49,342 bases of DNA from Chlorobiaceae bacterium (GTDB taxonomy: Bacteria > Bacteroidota > Ignavibacteria > Ignavibacteriales > Ignavibacteriaceae): NCBI GenBank assembly GCA_013824085.1, contig PNNF01000006.1, positions 45,001 through 94,342 on the forward strand, read 5' to 3'. Position 1 is the stretch's first letter; every line of letters begins with the position of its first letter. The notes under the pieces are model-generated. The model saw only the letters and a program-made list of their open reading frames with translations, had not been told where the DNA came from and ran no database searches. The translations under genes and the position numbers were made by a program. Below, one piece after another: positions 33,324 to 43,070 of this stretch.

Positions 33324-35237
33324 TTAAGCAATATATTTTCCTCTTTTTGTGTAGGTAGTGTGCAAAAGTTTATGAGCTTTATGTCCACAAGGACCATCAG
33401 TAAAATACTCCTCATAAATTTTTACCACGTTCGGATTTTCGTGCGACTTTCGGAGCGGTAATCCTTCATCTTCTGCATAAATTGCTTTTGCTCTTGCTTT
33501 TCGGATTTCAAGATTTGTTGGAATTGGTTGTCCTCCGCCACCAAGACATCCGCCAGTACAAGCCATGAACTCAATGAAATGGCACTCACTAAATTTTCCA
33601 CCATTACGAATATCGTTCATCACTTTTTTCGCATTGGCAGTTCCGTGAGTAACAGCAACTTTTAGTGTAACACCTTTTAGCCAATCCCAATTAGGGACTA
33701 GATGTTGTAATATTTTTGGCACAGGACCAACTTTTGAAATTGGAAGTTCAGCATATTTTACTTCTTCAAATCCTCTAACTGGAAGCACATTCATGTTATC
33801 AAAAATGCTTTCGATTTTTTCGCCTGTAACAATTTCAACAACTGTTCTTAGCGCAGCTTCCATCACTCCACCAGTCGCACCAAAAATTAATCCTGCACCT
33901 GAAGCTTCACCAAATGGATCATCAAAGTTTGACTTTGGCATTTCGGGTAATTTTATTCCCGCTTCTTTAATCATCTTTCCTAATTCACGAGTTGTTAAAC
34001 CATAATCAACATCTTTAAATCCGGAGTCATACATTTCAGGACGATTGCATTCAAATTTTTTAGCTGAACATGGCATAAGAGCAACAGTAACAATATCCTT
34101 CGGATCAATTCCCGCTTTTTGTGCATAATATGTTTTTATAACAGCACCAAACATTTGTTGAGGCGATTTTGCGCTGCTCAAATATCCGATATACTCAGGA
34201 TAAAAATGTTCAAGATATTTTACCCAACCCGGTGAGCAAGATGTAAATTGAGGCAGATAAACAGGTTCTTTTGTTACCAATGCTTTGTAGAGTCTTTGAA
34301 TTAATTCAGTTCCCTCTTCCATAATCGTTAAATCTGCAGTAAAGTTTGTATCAAAAACTTTATCGAATCCGATTCGCTTCAATGCTGTATTTAATTCTAA
34401 TGTTAGAGAATGTCCAGCTGGTAAACCAAATACTTCCCCGATTGCAGCTCTGGGCGAAGGTGCAGTTTGAATCACTACATGCTTTTTAGGATCATCAATA
34501 GAATTCCAAATTTCATCAGATGGATCATTTGCTCTTAATGCACTTGTTGGACATCGATTAATACATTGTCCGCATTTGATACAAATAACTTCCGACAATG
34601 GTTTGTCTAAAAATGTTCCGATGTAAGTTTCTGCACCGCGATTAATACTTTCCAGTACTCCAACTTCCTGCATATCAATACAAGTTCTTACGCACCTCTT
34701 GCACAAAACACATTTGTTCATATCACGAACAACTGAGTAAGAAGAATTATCAATTTCATATTTTGGTTTTTGAATATGACCAAAAGAAAATTCGTCAACT
34801 CCATATTCTTTTGCGAGAGTTTGTAATTCGCAATTTTCATTTCTGAAACAAGTATAACATTCGCCATAATGTTCACTCAAGAGTAAATCAATTACGTGTC
34901 TTCTTGCTTTTCTAACTTTAGGTGAAGTAGTGAAAATTTTTATTGCTGAAGTAATTGGAAACGCACAAGAAGCTTGAAGAGTTTTAAATCCTTCTACTTC
35001 AACAACGCAAACTCTACAAACTCCAGCAACACAAAGATCAGGATGATGGCATAAAGTCGGAATGTGGACTAAGTTTTGATGACACGCTTCAAGTATTGTT
35101 GTACCAAAAGGAACGCTTACACTTTTTTCATTTATTTGAATTGTTAAACTTCCACCAATCTTTGATGGGTCTTGTGGTTTTTCAATAACTTGACCAGTTT
35201 GACTTACTGGAGCTCTACCTGAATTTTTAGTTCCCAT
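33324..35237 (-). CDS. [FeFe]-hydrogenase catalytic subunit, second copy, with Ser in motif L1
   Basis: A 637-residue HydA/HndD-type subunit. After a 30-residue extension come a [2Fe-2S] domain (Cys63, 74, 77, 91), a His-Cys3 domain (His123, Cys127, 130, 136), two [4Fe-4S] motifs (Cys176/179/182/186 and 219/222/225/229) and the H-cluster domain. Motif L1 is TSCSPGW (332-338), L2 is MPCSAKKFE (388-396), L3 is MACTGGCLGGGGQP (558-571) with Cys560/564. In the first copy L1 is TSCCPGW. Here Ser335 takes the place of the second Cys, which by C. pasteurianum numbering (Cys300) binds the cubane of the H-cluster. I recall Ser variants in other HydA sequences, so this need not mean inactivity. AGGAGG precedes the ATG. 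It overlaps the NuoF-like gene by 11 bases. Confidence 0.93.
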   Translation of the reverse strand: MGTKNSGRAPVSQTGQVIEKPQDPSKIGGSLTIQINEKSVSVPFGTTILEACHQNLVHIPTLCHHPDLCVAGVCRVCVVEVEGFKTLQASCAFPITSAIKIFTTSPKVRKARRHVIDLLLSEHYGECYTCFRNENCELQTLAKEYGVDEFSFGHIQKPKYEIDNSSYSVVRDMNKCVLCKRCVRTCIDMQEVGVLESINRGAETYIGTFLDKPLSEVICIKCGQCINRCPTSALRANDPSDEIWNSIDDPKKHVVIQTAPSPRAAIGEVFGLPAGHSLTLELNTALKRIGFDKVFDTNFTADLTIMEEGTELIQRLYKALVTKEPVYLPQFTSCSPGWVKYLEHFYPEYIGYLSSAKSPQQMFGAVIKTYYAQKAGIDPKDIVTVALMPCSAKKFECNRPEMYDSGFKDVDYGLTTRELGKMIKEAGIKLPEMPKSNFDDPFGEASGAGLIFGATGGVMEAALRTVVEIVTGEKIESIFDNMNVLPVRGFEEVKYAELPISKVGPVPKILQHLVPNWDWLKGVTLKVAVTHGTANAKKVMNDIRNGGKFSECHFIEFMACTGGCLGGGGQPIPTNLEIRKARAKAIYAEDEGLPLRKSHENPNVVKIYEEYFTDGPCGHKAHKLLHTTYTKRGKYIA

Positions 35238-36435
35238 TTTTACCTCCTCTTACGCCATTAAAAATTTCTTCAGAAAAATTTTCTAATATTGAGATGAATG
35301 CATTAGAACTTGATTGTCCTAATCCACACTTAGATGCAACTTGCATAGTCTTTCCTAAATCTTTGAGTTTGCTGATATAAGAAAATTTGTAATCTCCATT
35401 TTCTATCATCTCTACTCCTTCCAAAAGCTTCATGTTTCCTGCTCTGCAAGGTGTGCACTGACCGCAAGATTCCTCAACAAAAAATTCCATAAAGTTTTTT
35501 AAAACGTGCAACATATTTCTTGATTCATTAAAGATCATTATTGAACCACCTGTTGCAGCATCTTCAAAAGAGAGTTTTCTTTTAAATTGTGATTTCGGAA
35601 TACAGATTCCACTTGCTCCACCAACTTGTATTGCTTTAGTATTTTGAGCACCAACAATTTTTAGTAATTCTTCTAAAGAAGTTCCAAAAGGTAATTCATA
35701 AACTCCGGGTGATTCACAATCGCCTGAAACAGAGAACAACTTTGACCCAGATGACTTATCAGTTCCTAATTTTTTAAACCACTCGCCACCTTTGGTTACG
35801 ATGTGAGCAATTGAAGCAAGAGTTTCAACATTATTTACTACTGTTGGTTTTCCCAAGAAGCCACTGTTCACGGGATATGGAGGTCTGTTTCGTGCTTCAC
35901 CGCGATTTCCTTCAAGCGATTCTATCAATGCAGTTTCTTCTCCACAAATGTAAGCTCCAGAACCAAGTTTTATTTGAATGTCGAAAGAGAAATTTGTGTT
36001 TCCTAAAATATTATTTCCGAGCAAATTATCTTTTCTCATTTGATCGAGATAATCTAAAAGTGATTTTAACATATATTCATATTCGCCACGAAGATAAACG
36101 ATTCCTATTGTTGCACCAATCGTGAAGCCACCAACAATCATAGCATCAAAGACAAGCTCAGGATATTCAAGCAGAAGAACTCTATCTTTAAATGTTCCGG
36201 GCTCACCTTCATCAGCGTTGCAGATAAGATATTTTGCATCTGATTTTGAAGCAGCAGCGAGCATCCATTTTGTAGCTGTGGGGAATCCGGCTCCGCCTCT
36301 TCCTTTTAAGCCCGAAGTTTTTATTTCAAATAGAATATCTTCGCGTGACATTTTAGAAAGAATTCTAACTGCGTCGCCACGAGTATAATCTGAAAATAAA
36401 ACAGCACCTTCTCTTTTTGATTTTATTTTTTCCAT
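35227..36435 (-). CDS. NuoF-like hydrogenase flavoprotein, short form
   Basis: A 402-residue FMN- and NAD(H)-binding subunit. The FMN/NADH loop is GRGGAGFPTATKW (45-57), then NADEGEPGTFKDR (73-85), an SLBB-like part, and the N3-type [4Fe-4S] motif ESCGQCTPCRAG with Cys324, 327, 330 and Cys370. It lacks the N-terminal thioredoxin-like [2Fe-2S] domain and the C-terminal double ferredoxin domain of the first copy. This is close to the size of complex I NuoF. With the NuoE-like gene 7 bases upstream and hydA downstream (11-base overlap) it forms a second trimeric hydrogenase. It may bind NAD(H) and pass electrons to HydA; whether it bifurcates cannot be told. Confidence 0.92.
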   Translation of the reverse strand: MEKIKSKREGAVLFSDYTRGDAVRILSKMSREDILFEIKTSGLKGRGGAGFPTATKWMLAAASKSDAKYLICNADEGEPGTFKDRVLLLEYPELVFDAMIVGGFTIGATIGIVYLRGEYEYMLKSLLDYLDQMRKDNLLGNNILGNTNFSFDIQIKLGSGAYICGEETALIESLEGNRGEARNRPPYPVNSGFLGKPTVVNNVETLASIAHIVTKGGEWFKKLGTDKSSGSKLFSVSGDCESPGVYELPFGTSLEELLKIVGAQNTKAIQVGGASGICIPKSQFKRKLSFEDAATGGSIMIFNESRNMLHVLKNFMEFFVEESCGQCTPCRAGNMKLLEGVEMIENGDYKFSYISKLKDLGKTMQVASKCGLGQSSSNAFISILENFSEEIFNGVRGGKNGN

Positions 36436-36442
36436 TATTGCC

Positions 36443-36916
36443 TCACTTCAATTCGCTTAATATTTGGACAGCTTTTTCAGCAGTCATTTTGGGAAAAACT
36501 TTTTCATTCACGAGTAACGCAGGTCCTTGATCACAAAGCCCTAAACAGCTCACATACTCGAGAGAAACTTTTTTATCTTTAGTAGTTTCACCGAATGAAA
36601 TTCCTAATTCTCTTTCGATTGCATTTGAAACAGATTCTTTATTTTGCATTTCGCAAGAGATTGTTTTACAAAGACGAATAATATTTCGTCCTTTTGCTTG
36701 AGTATTTAGGAATGAGTAAAATGTAACTAAGCTGTAAACTTCTACGGGATGAATATCCAAAAATCGGGCAACTTCTTGCTGAGCAAAATCTGAGATATGT
36801 TTGTACTTTCGTTGGATATCTTGGAGTATTGGAAGAAGAGACGATCGAGAAGTTCCATGCAAATTCACAAGTTGTTCTATCTCTTCAGTTAAAGAATTTT
36901 TTTCTAGGACAAGCAT
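36443..36916 (-). CDS. NuoE-like [2Fe-2S] hydrogenase subunit, second copy
   Basis: A 157-residue thioredoxin-fold protein of the complex I 24 kDa family. A helical start (QDIQRKYKHI) leads to the cluster ligands: Cys in LCKTISCEM (two Cys, four residues between) and in CLGLCDQGP. That is the C-x4-C...C-x3-C pattern of NuoE/HndA. It gives the trimer its peripheral [2Fe-2S] cluster next to the flavin. A ribosome site AGAGGA precedes the ATG. The receiver gene lies 15 bases upstream and the NuoF-like gene 7 bases downstream. Confidence 0.92.
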   Translation of the reverse strand: MLVLEKNSLTEEIEQLVNLHGTSRSSLLPILQDIQRKYKHISDFAQQEVARFLDIHPVEVYSLVTFYSFLNTQAKGRNIIRLCKTISCEMQNKESVSNAIERELGISFGETTKDKKVSLEYVSCLGLCDQGPALLVNEKVFPKMTAEKAVQILSELK

Positions 36917-36931
36917 TGTGGAATCCTCTCT

Positions 36932-37300
36932 TTACTTATTTAATAATAGATTAACTTTTTCAATTAATTGATCTGGAGAAATTGGTTTTTCGACAAAGTC
37001 ATTTACTGGAACCATGTCGTTTGCACCAAACTCAAAACCAATTGTTTTAGAAACTGAAGTGTACATCAGAATTGGAACATTATTTTTTTCTCGCCTAAGT
37101 TTTTGCGCAAGGAAAAATCCATCATCTGGTTCATCCATCATCACATCGAGAATTACAAGATCAGGGTTTTTCTCCTTGATAAGTTGATAACCAGCATTTG
37201 GGTTGTTCGCACTAAGTACACTAAATCCTCTCGATTGAAGAATTAAAGTACTCGCTTCTACTATGTCAACATCATCATCAATAATTACTATTAGTGGCAT
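36932..37300 (-). CDS. single-domain response regulator (receiver only)
   Basis: A 122-residue CheY-like receiver without an output domain. The acidic pocket is IDDD (7-10), the phospho-acceptor is Asp52 (VILDVMM), and Thr/Ser of YTSVS and Lys of VEKPIS complete the site. Such proteins pass phosphate between kinases or act by binding a partner. It lies between the hybrid kinase and the second set of hydrogenase genes, in the same operon. Its partner is probably one of the two kinases upstream. Confidence 0.9.
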   Translation of the reverse strand: MPLIVIIDDDVDIVEASTLILQSRGFSVLSANNPNAGYQLIKEKNPDLVILDVMMDEPDDGFFLAQKLRREKNNVPILMYTSVSKTIGFEFGANDMVPVNDFVEKPISPDQLIEKVNLLLNK

Positions 37301-37337
37301 TGTTACTTCTTTCTTAACTGTTTATGTTAAATATGAA

Positions 37338-38813
37338 TTAATTTACTACTGGCAACCTAATAATGAACACGCTTCCCTTCCCAAATTCACTTTCAACTTC
37401 AATTTTTCCCGCATAAGATTCTACAATTCTTTTCACAATCGATAACCCCAATCCTGTACCTTGAATGCCTCTTGTTTTTTCATTCTTGGCGCGGAAAAAT
37501 TCTTGAAACAATCTCTCCTTATCTTCTTCCTTAAGCCCTATTCCTGTATCTGAAACTTTAACCACAAAATAATTTTCATCAATTGAAATGTTAATCCCAA
37601 TTTTCCCCTTCTCTCTATTGTATTTTATTGCGTTGCTCAGAATATTTGTGAAGACCCGATTCATTTCGCTCGAGTCAGCATTTAATTTTATTTCTGAAAT
37701 TTCCGAGCTAAACTCAACTTGAATATTTTTCTTTTTTATTTCTAAATCTAAAAACTCAATTGTTGTTTTGATTAGTTTAACTAATTCGATTTCTTTAAAT
37801 TCTCTCTTCTTCTCTTTTACTTCAAGTCTTGATAAATCAAGGAGATCGTTCACTAACTCAACAAGTCCACTCAATCGAATTGCAGATCGTTCCAGATATT
37901 CGGCTTCTTTTTCGGCGGGGATATTTACATTTTCATCGAGAATAATTTTCAGATAACCAATTACAGCAGCAATCGGAGTTTTTAATTCGTGAGCTACCAT
38001 TGAAATAAATTGTGATTTAATTATTTCAATTTTTTTGTACTGAGTAATGTCGCGAATAACAATTACAACTCCAGAATATTTTCCATCTTGAAAAGGAATC
38101 GGGGAACACGCTGCCTCTACATACAAACCATTGTTATTTATTATTTCAATTTGGTTAATAAGAGATTGATTCGGGTCATTATCTTTTTCGAGTTGATTTA
38201 TCATTCCAACAATTTGGTTTGGAATTTTATGCAAAATATATTCACCAATTTTTAGTGAATTAATATTTAAATTTTTCAAACAACTATTATTGAAATAAAC
38301 TATTTCTCCTTTGCTATTGACAACTAAAAGTCCATCAGCAATCGATTTAATAATTGTATTGAGGCGTCCCTTTTCATAAGCTAATTCAAGGAGTCGCTCT
38401 TCTCTCTCTTTTTTTAATTTTTCTGATTCAAGAATTAATCTTCGCTGTTGACAAGCTTTGTCGATTTGGTATAATAATTCTTCAGGCGTGAATGGTTTTG
38501 GGATGTAGCTGAAAGCACCCAAACGAGTGGCTTCTATTGCTGTATCATAGCTTGCAAACGCTGTTGCCATAATGCAAACAGTATTTGGAAAAATTAATTT
38601 TATTTGTCGAAGAACTTCGATACCATCGTAATCAGGTAATCTTAAGTCCAAAATACAAATGTCATATTCATTCGTAGTTCCAAGCTGAATTCCTTCTGTC
38701 CCTCTTTCAGCAAGCTCAATCTGAAAACCTTCTAATTCGAGTAAGCGTTTGATACCCTCTCGGAGACCTTTTTCATCCTCGACAATTAATATTTTCGTTT
38801 TACCATTAGTCAC
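37338..38813 (-). CDS. receiver-PAS-histidine kinase
   Basis: A 491-residue soluble signalling protein with an N-terminal receiver (IVEDE, phospho-acceptor Asp56 in LDLRLP, PKPFTP near 106). A helical linker leads to a PAS domain (about 150-255), then HisKA with AHELKTPIAAVIGYL (phospho-acceptor His275) and HATPase_c (NILSNAIKYN; GTGLGLSIVK). The layout suggests that phosphorylation of the receiver, by the upstream hydrogenase-like kinase, gates its own kinase activity. It contains no AAA+ domain, so it is not a sigma-54 activator. The start is GTG 38813; no better codon lies nearby. It is in the hydrogenase operon. Confidence 0.92.
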   Translation of the reverse strand: MTNGKTKILIVEDEKGLREGIKRLLELEGFQIELAERGTEGIQLGTTNEYDICILDLRLPDYDGIEVLRQIKLIFPNTVCIMATAFASYDTAIEATRLGAFSYIPKPFTPEELLYQIDKACQQRRLILESEKLKKEREERLLELAYEKGRLNTIIKSIADGLLVVNSKGEIVYFNNSCLKNLNINSLKIGEYILHKIPNQIVGMINQLEKDNDPNQSLINQIEIINNNGLYVEAACSPIPFQDGKYSGVVIVIRDITQYKKIEIIKSQFISMVAHELKTPIAAVIGYLKIILDENVNIPAEKEAEYLERSAIRLSGLVELVNDLLDLSRLEVKEKKREFKEIELVKLIKTTIEFLDLEIKKKNIQVEFSSEISEIKLNADSSEMNRVFTNILSNAIKYNREKGKIGINISIDENYFVVKVSDTGIGLKEEDKERLFQEFFRAKNEKTRGIQGTGLGLSIVKRIVESYAGKIEVESEFGKGSVFIIRLPVVN

Positions 38814-38880
38814 AATTAGTTATATCTTTTTGACTATGAAAATTATTATAAATTACTTGAACAAAATAGAGAACAAAAAG

Positions 38881-39300
38881 TTATTTATTACTCTCGAAAA
38901 ATATTTCCAACTTGGAAATTAATTCTTCAACTACTATCGGCTTATTAATAATTCCATCAACTTTAACCCACTCTCTCTCTTCGCTCGAGGAGGTATCAAA
39001 CTTATATCCTGTGTCGTAAGTAGCCGAAGTTAACAACAAGACAGGAATTTTTTTGCCGTAATCTGTTTTTTTAATTTTATGCGCAAGAACAAACCCTGAA
39101 TCTTTATGCTCCATCATTAAATCTAAGACAACTGCATCAGGTCTTTCTCTAACAAATACTTCCCAACCTTCTTTTCCGGTTTCTGCAGTAATTATTTCAA
39201 TTCCTCTAATCTCCATTAATATTTTTAGCTGTTCGAGAAGATCTATATCATCATCGACGAAAAGAATTTTTTTGACTTTATCCTTAACTGACATACTCAT
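38881..39300 (-). CDS. single-domain response regulator (receiver only)
   Basis: A 139-residue receiver with FVDDD (14-18), phospho-acceptor Asp60 in VVLDLMM, and Thr and Lys residues of the switch (LLTSAT; NKPIVV). A short insert (DTSSSEERE) precedes the last helix. No DNA-binding part is present. The gene starts 17 bases inside the end of the hydrogenase-like kinase gene, so translation is coupled and the kinase is its probable partner. AAGGAA lies 4 bases before the ATG. Confidence 0.9.
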   Translation of the reverse strand: MSMSVKDKVKKILFVDDDIDLLEQLKILMEIRGIEIITAETGKEGWEVFVRERPDAVVLDLMMEHKDSGFVLAHKIKKTDYGKKIPVLLLTSATYDTGYKFDTSSSEEREWVKVDGIINKPIVVEELISKLEIFFESNK

Positions 39301-41293
39301 TTTCCTTAATTGACATAATTGTATTCTGATTAATAATTTTTGGCAGAGTGATAGTAATCATTGTGCCCATATTTATTTTGCTTTCAATTTTTATATCGCC
39401 TTTGTGCATCTTAATAATTCCATAAATTATTGCCAAACCTAAGCCCGTCCCTTTACCAAATTTTTTAGTTGTAAAAAATGGGGTAAAGATTTTTTTCATA
39501 TTCTCTTCTGGAATTCCGCAACCTGTATCAGTGACATCAACAATAATATTTTTTTCGTTTGAGTGAATTTTAATTGTAATATTTTTTTGAACTGATTCTT
39601 CACAAGCTTCTCTTGCATTGTTGATTAAGTTCAGGAAGACTTGTTTTAGTTGGTCATAGTCAGCTTCAATTTTTTCATCGACTAACTCATCAAATATTTC
39701 AATTTTTACCTCATTAAAACTTGGGTTGATAGAACAAGATCTAACTATGTTTGAAATTAGATCGATAATATTTACTCTCGAAATTTTTAATCTTCCTTGT
39801 CTTGCAAAATTTAAAAGATTAGAAACAATATTTTTACATCGATTTGCTTCTTCAATGATCATATCAAAATCGGCTAAATTATTTCTTCCAGTTTTTTGAC
39901 TCTCTTTTTTCAGCATCGAAGAATACAACATTATCGTTCCGAGTGGATTATTAATTTCGTGCGCCACTCCTGCTGCAAGCTGACCGATAGACGCAAGCTT
40001 TTCTGCATTGTCAAGTTGCTCTTGAGTCTCTTTCAACTCTTCTAAAGCTAACTGAAGTTTTTCTATCAAAAATGGTAAGCACATCTCTTCTTCAGCTATA
40101 TTTTTCGCTATTGCAATCGCATATTCACGACAAGTAAAATATCCGCAAGCTCCACAATTAAGTTCATCTTGCTTTGTTAATTTGTTCGTTCGGTTCAAAA
40201 TTTCTCGAATCTGAATTTCCGAAGGCATTTTTTTTCGCTGATTCTTTATCGGAAATTTTCTCGACAGATCAATATCTCGACTATTGTATATATTACTCTT
40301 CCAAACATTTTTATCGACGAGATGAATTTTATCATTTATATAATTGATTACTTTTTCTCGTTTGGAATAATAATTTAATTCACTTCCAACTGCAGGTCCA
40401 CTAATACATCCTTCACAAAATAAAATATCAATAAATTTTGCATTAATTTTTTTATTCAGAATTTCGTTAATAATTTCTTCAACTTTATTTTTTCCTTCAA
40501 CTATAATCACATTTTTGTTGAGAACATCAGATGAGATTGCAGCTGTTTTTAATAGCCCACCAGCTAAAGGATAAGATTTTCCTTCATAAGCAAACGGAGG
40601 ATCTAATTCAGATTCTTCTAACTTATCAAAATTAATTTTCAGTCTTTCAAAAATTTCTTTGAGTTCAACAAAAGTTATGACTGCATCAATTGCTCCTCTT
40701 ACTTCTTCATCTTGGAATTCCATTTTCTTAGCAGCACAAGGACCAATAAAAACAACCTGAATTTCTTTTTCAGAATTTAGTTTGAGATACTTTCCCATTG
40801 CAATCATTGGTGAAACGATTGGTGCAAGATTCTCTGTAAGCTCTCCGAAATATTTTTGAATGTAACTATAAACAGCAGGACAAGGAGAGCTAATAATAGT
40901 TTTTCCTTTGGACTCCTCAAACAATTTTTCATAAACTGGATTAATGAGATCTGCGCCAAATGCAGTTTCGCACACTTTATTGAAACCAATTTTTCTAAGT
41001 GCAGTCGGAATTTTTGAACTCAGTTCTGGAAATGCTGCAGCAATTGAAGGAGCAACAATAGCAACTACATTATTTTTGGGAATCAACTCATACAAAATTT
41101 CATCGATGTTACTCTGAATCTGCTTTGCATTTTGTGAACAGACTTTTACACAATGTCCACAACTTATACATCTGTCGGTTTCAATAACAGCTTGTCCTTT
41201 CAATACTCGAATTGCTTTAGCAGGACATTCCCTGATACAAGAGTAGCAGATCTTGCATTTGAAAGCAATTGTCGAAACAATACCGTTATTCAT
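39284..41293 (-). CDS. [FeFe]-hydrogenase-like sensor histidine kinase
   Basis: A 669-residue fusion. Two ferredoxin motifs (Cys13/16/19/23 and Cys42/45/48/52) come first. A hydrogenase-like domain (about 70-325) keeps the four cubane cysteines: SSPCP (Cys138; L1), GPCAAKKME (Cys186; L2) and CEGCISGP (Cys293/296; shortened L3). Next is a Cys4 iron-sulfur domain (Cys380, 383, 388, 405; [10 protein letters not shown]), a coiled linker, HisKA (AHEINNP, His445) and HATPase_c ([21 protein letters not shown]). The proton-relay Cys of L1 is Pro137 here. I infer an H2 or redox sensor related to the group C/D sensory hydrogenases, though lacking the PAS domain usual there. It lies 30 bases after hydA and overlaps a receiver gene. 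Confidence 0.9.
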   Translation of the reverse strand: MNNGIVSTIAFKCKICYSCIRECPAKAIRVLKGQAVIETDRCISCGHCVKVCSQNAKQIQSNIDEILYELIPKNNVVAIVAPSIAAAFPELSSKIPTALRKIGFNKVCETAFGADLINPVYEKLFEESKGKTIISSPCPAVYSYIQKYFGELTENLAPIVSPMIAMGKYLKLNSEKEIQVVFIGPCAAKKMEFQDEEVRGAIDAVITFVELKEIFERLKINFDKLEESELDPPFAYEGKSYPLAGGLLKTAAISSDVLNKNVIIVEGKNKVEEIINEILNKKINAKFIDILFCEGCISGPAVGSELNYYSKREKVINYINDKIHLVDKNVWKSNIYNSRDIDLSRKFPIKNQRKKMPSEIQIREILNRTNKLTKQDELNCGACGYFTCREYAIAIAKNIAEEEMCLPFLIEKLQLALEELKETQEQLDNAEKLASIGQLAAGVAHEINNPLGTIMLYSSMLKKESQKTGRNNLADFDMIIEEANRCKNIVSNLLNFARQGRLKISRVNIIDLISNIVRSCSINPSFNEVKIEIFDELVDEKIEADYDQLKQVFLNLINNAREACEESVQKNITIKIHSNEKNIIVDVTDTGCGIPEENMKKIFTPFFTTKKFGKGTGLGLAIIYGIIKMHKGDIKIESKINMGTMITITLPKIINQNTIMSIKENEYVS

Positions 41294-41323
41294 TTCATTA
41301 CTATTTAGTCTAAAAAATATTTT

Positions 41324-43057
41324 TTATTTTTTCTTCTTCAACTGTTCCTTTCGATCGTAGTATTCAGTATGAAGAAGTTCGTGTGCGAGGTGTCCGTTTG
41401 GCTCACCAAGAAACTCTTTGTATAATTTGTTAATAGATTTATTTTCGTGAGATCTTCTTGTTTTACTATTTTCATCAAGTGTATAAAGAGCTTCAATCCG
41501 CTTCCTTATTTTTTCTGGTTTATGATGGATTGGTTGTCCTCCACCATTAATACAGCCACCCGGACAAGCCATCACTTCAATTAAATGATACTTCGATTCC
41601 CCTTTTTCAATTTGATCAAAAATTTTCGCGATGTGTCCAATTCCATTTACGACTGCGACATTTACTTCCAAATCGTTAATTTTTATCGATGCTTCTTTGA
41701 TACCTTCTTTACCACGAATTTCTTTCATCTCGAGATTTTCTAAATTGCTTCCCGTTAATTTGAAATATGCAGTTCTCAAAGCAGCTTCAATCACTCCACC
41801 AGAAGTTCCGAATAATGCCGCTGCGCCTGTTGATTCTCCCAACGGATCATCAAATTTATCTTCAGGTAAATCACCAAATTCAATTCCACTTACTTTGAAT
41901 AATCTTACCAATTCTCTTGATGTCAAAACTGCATCAACATCTTGATTAAAATTATTTGAAAGTTCAGGTCTGTGAGATTCAAATTTTTTGACAGTGCACG
42001 GCATAATTGAAACTACGAAAATATCTTTGGGATCTATTCCCATCTTCTTTGCATAATATGATTTAAGAATTGCGCCTTCCATTTCGTGAGGTGATTTGCA
42101 AGAAGAAACATGACCGAGTAAATTCGGTTTTGTTTGCTCAATATATTTAACCCAACCCGGACAGCAACTTGTGAACATTGGTAAAGTTTTATTTTCTGAC
42201 ACTCTGCTAATTAATTCAGTAGCTTCTTCAATTATTGTTAAATCTGCACCAAAGTTTGTATCGAATACTTTTTTAAATCCTATTCTTCTTAAGGCAGTAA
42301 CTAATTGTCCCGTCACATTTGAGCCAAGTGGTAAATTATATTCTTCCCCAATGGTTGCTCTAATTGCAGGTGCAACTTGAACGATAGTATATTTTTTCTT
42401 ATTGTTCAATGCGTTTGTTACTTCTTTCATTGAACTTTTTTCGCGAAGAGCGGCAGTTGGACAAACGAGAATACATTGACCACAAAGGATACAATCACTT
42501 ATGCTTAGTCCTTTATTAAATGGAGTTGTAACCGATGTTTGAAATCCTCTATTTGTAAAATCTATTGCACCAATTTTTTGAATCTCTTCACACACTCTTA
42601 CACATCTACCACAAAGAATACATTTTGCAGGATCTCTTTCCATAGAAGAACTTGAAATATCGATTGCATGTTTTTTACTTTCACCAGCAAAGCGATGTTC
42701 ACGAATACCATAAATTCCTGCAAATGTTTGAAGTTCACAATTCCCATTTCTAACACAAATTAAACAGTCTTGAGGATGATTTTCTACAAGCAATTCTATA
42801 ATTGTTTTTCTTGAAGTTCTAACTCTAGCAGAATTAGTGTCAACAACCATTCCATCAGCAACTGGATAAGCGCAAGCAGGAATAAGGGCTTTCGATCCTT
42901 CAACATCAACAGAACAGAGACGACATGCACCTGAAGGTAATAAATCTTTTATGTGACACAAAGTTGGAATTGAGATTCCGACAGATTTCGCAGCGTCGAG
43001 AATTGTCATTCCATTTTCAGCTTTTACTTTTATATTATTTATAGTTAATTCAATCAT
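41324..43057 (-). CDS. [FeFe]-hydrogenase catalytic subunit, first copy (HndD/HydA type)
   Basis: A 577-residue subunit with complete ligands. The N-terminal [2Fe-2S] domain has Cys34, 45, 48 and 62. The His-Cys3 domain has His94 with Cys98, 101 and 107. Two [4Fe-4S] motifs follow (Cys146/149/152/156 and 189/192/195/199). The H-cluster domain has L1 TSCCPGW (296-302), L2 MPCTVKKFE (352-360) and L3 MACPGGCINGGGQP (496-509). It should reversibly reduce protons. With the NuoF- and NuoE-like genes just upstream it forms a trimer like the NAD(P)-linked or electron-bifurcating HydABC/Hnd enzymes. GGAG precedes the ATG, 13 bases after the NuoF-like stop. Confidence 0.96.
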   Translation of the reverse strand: MIELTINNIKVKAENGMTILDAAKSVGISIPTLCHIKDLLPSGACRLCSVDVEGSKALIPACAYPVADGMVVDTNSARVRTSRKTIIELLVENHPQDCLICVRNGNCELQTFAGIYGIREHRFAGESKKHAIDISSSSMERDPAKCILCGRCVRVCEEIQKIGAIDFTNRGFQTSVTTPFNKGLSISDCILCGQCILVCPTAALREKSSMKEVTNALNNKKKYTIVQVAPAIRATIGEEYNLPLGSNVTGQLVTALRRIGFKKVFDTNFGADLTIIEEATELISRVSENKTLPMFTSCCPGWVKYIEQTKPNLLGHVSSCKSPHEMEGAILKSYYAKKMGIDPKDIFVVSIMPCTVKKFESHRPELSNNFNQDVDAVLTSRELVRLFKVSGIEFGDLPEDKFDDPLGESTGAAALFGTSGGVIEAALRTAYFKLTGSNLENLEMKEIRGKEGIKEASIKINDLEVNVAVVNGIGHIAKIFDQIEKGESKYHLIEVMACPGGCINGGGQPIHHKPEKIRKRIEALYTLDENSKTRRSHENKSINKLYKEFLGEPNGHLAHELLHTEYYDRKEQLKKKK

Positions 43058-43070
43058 TTAAATCTCCAAA

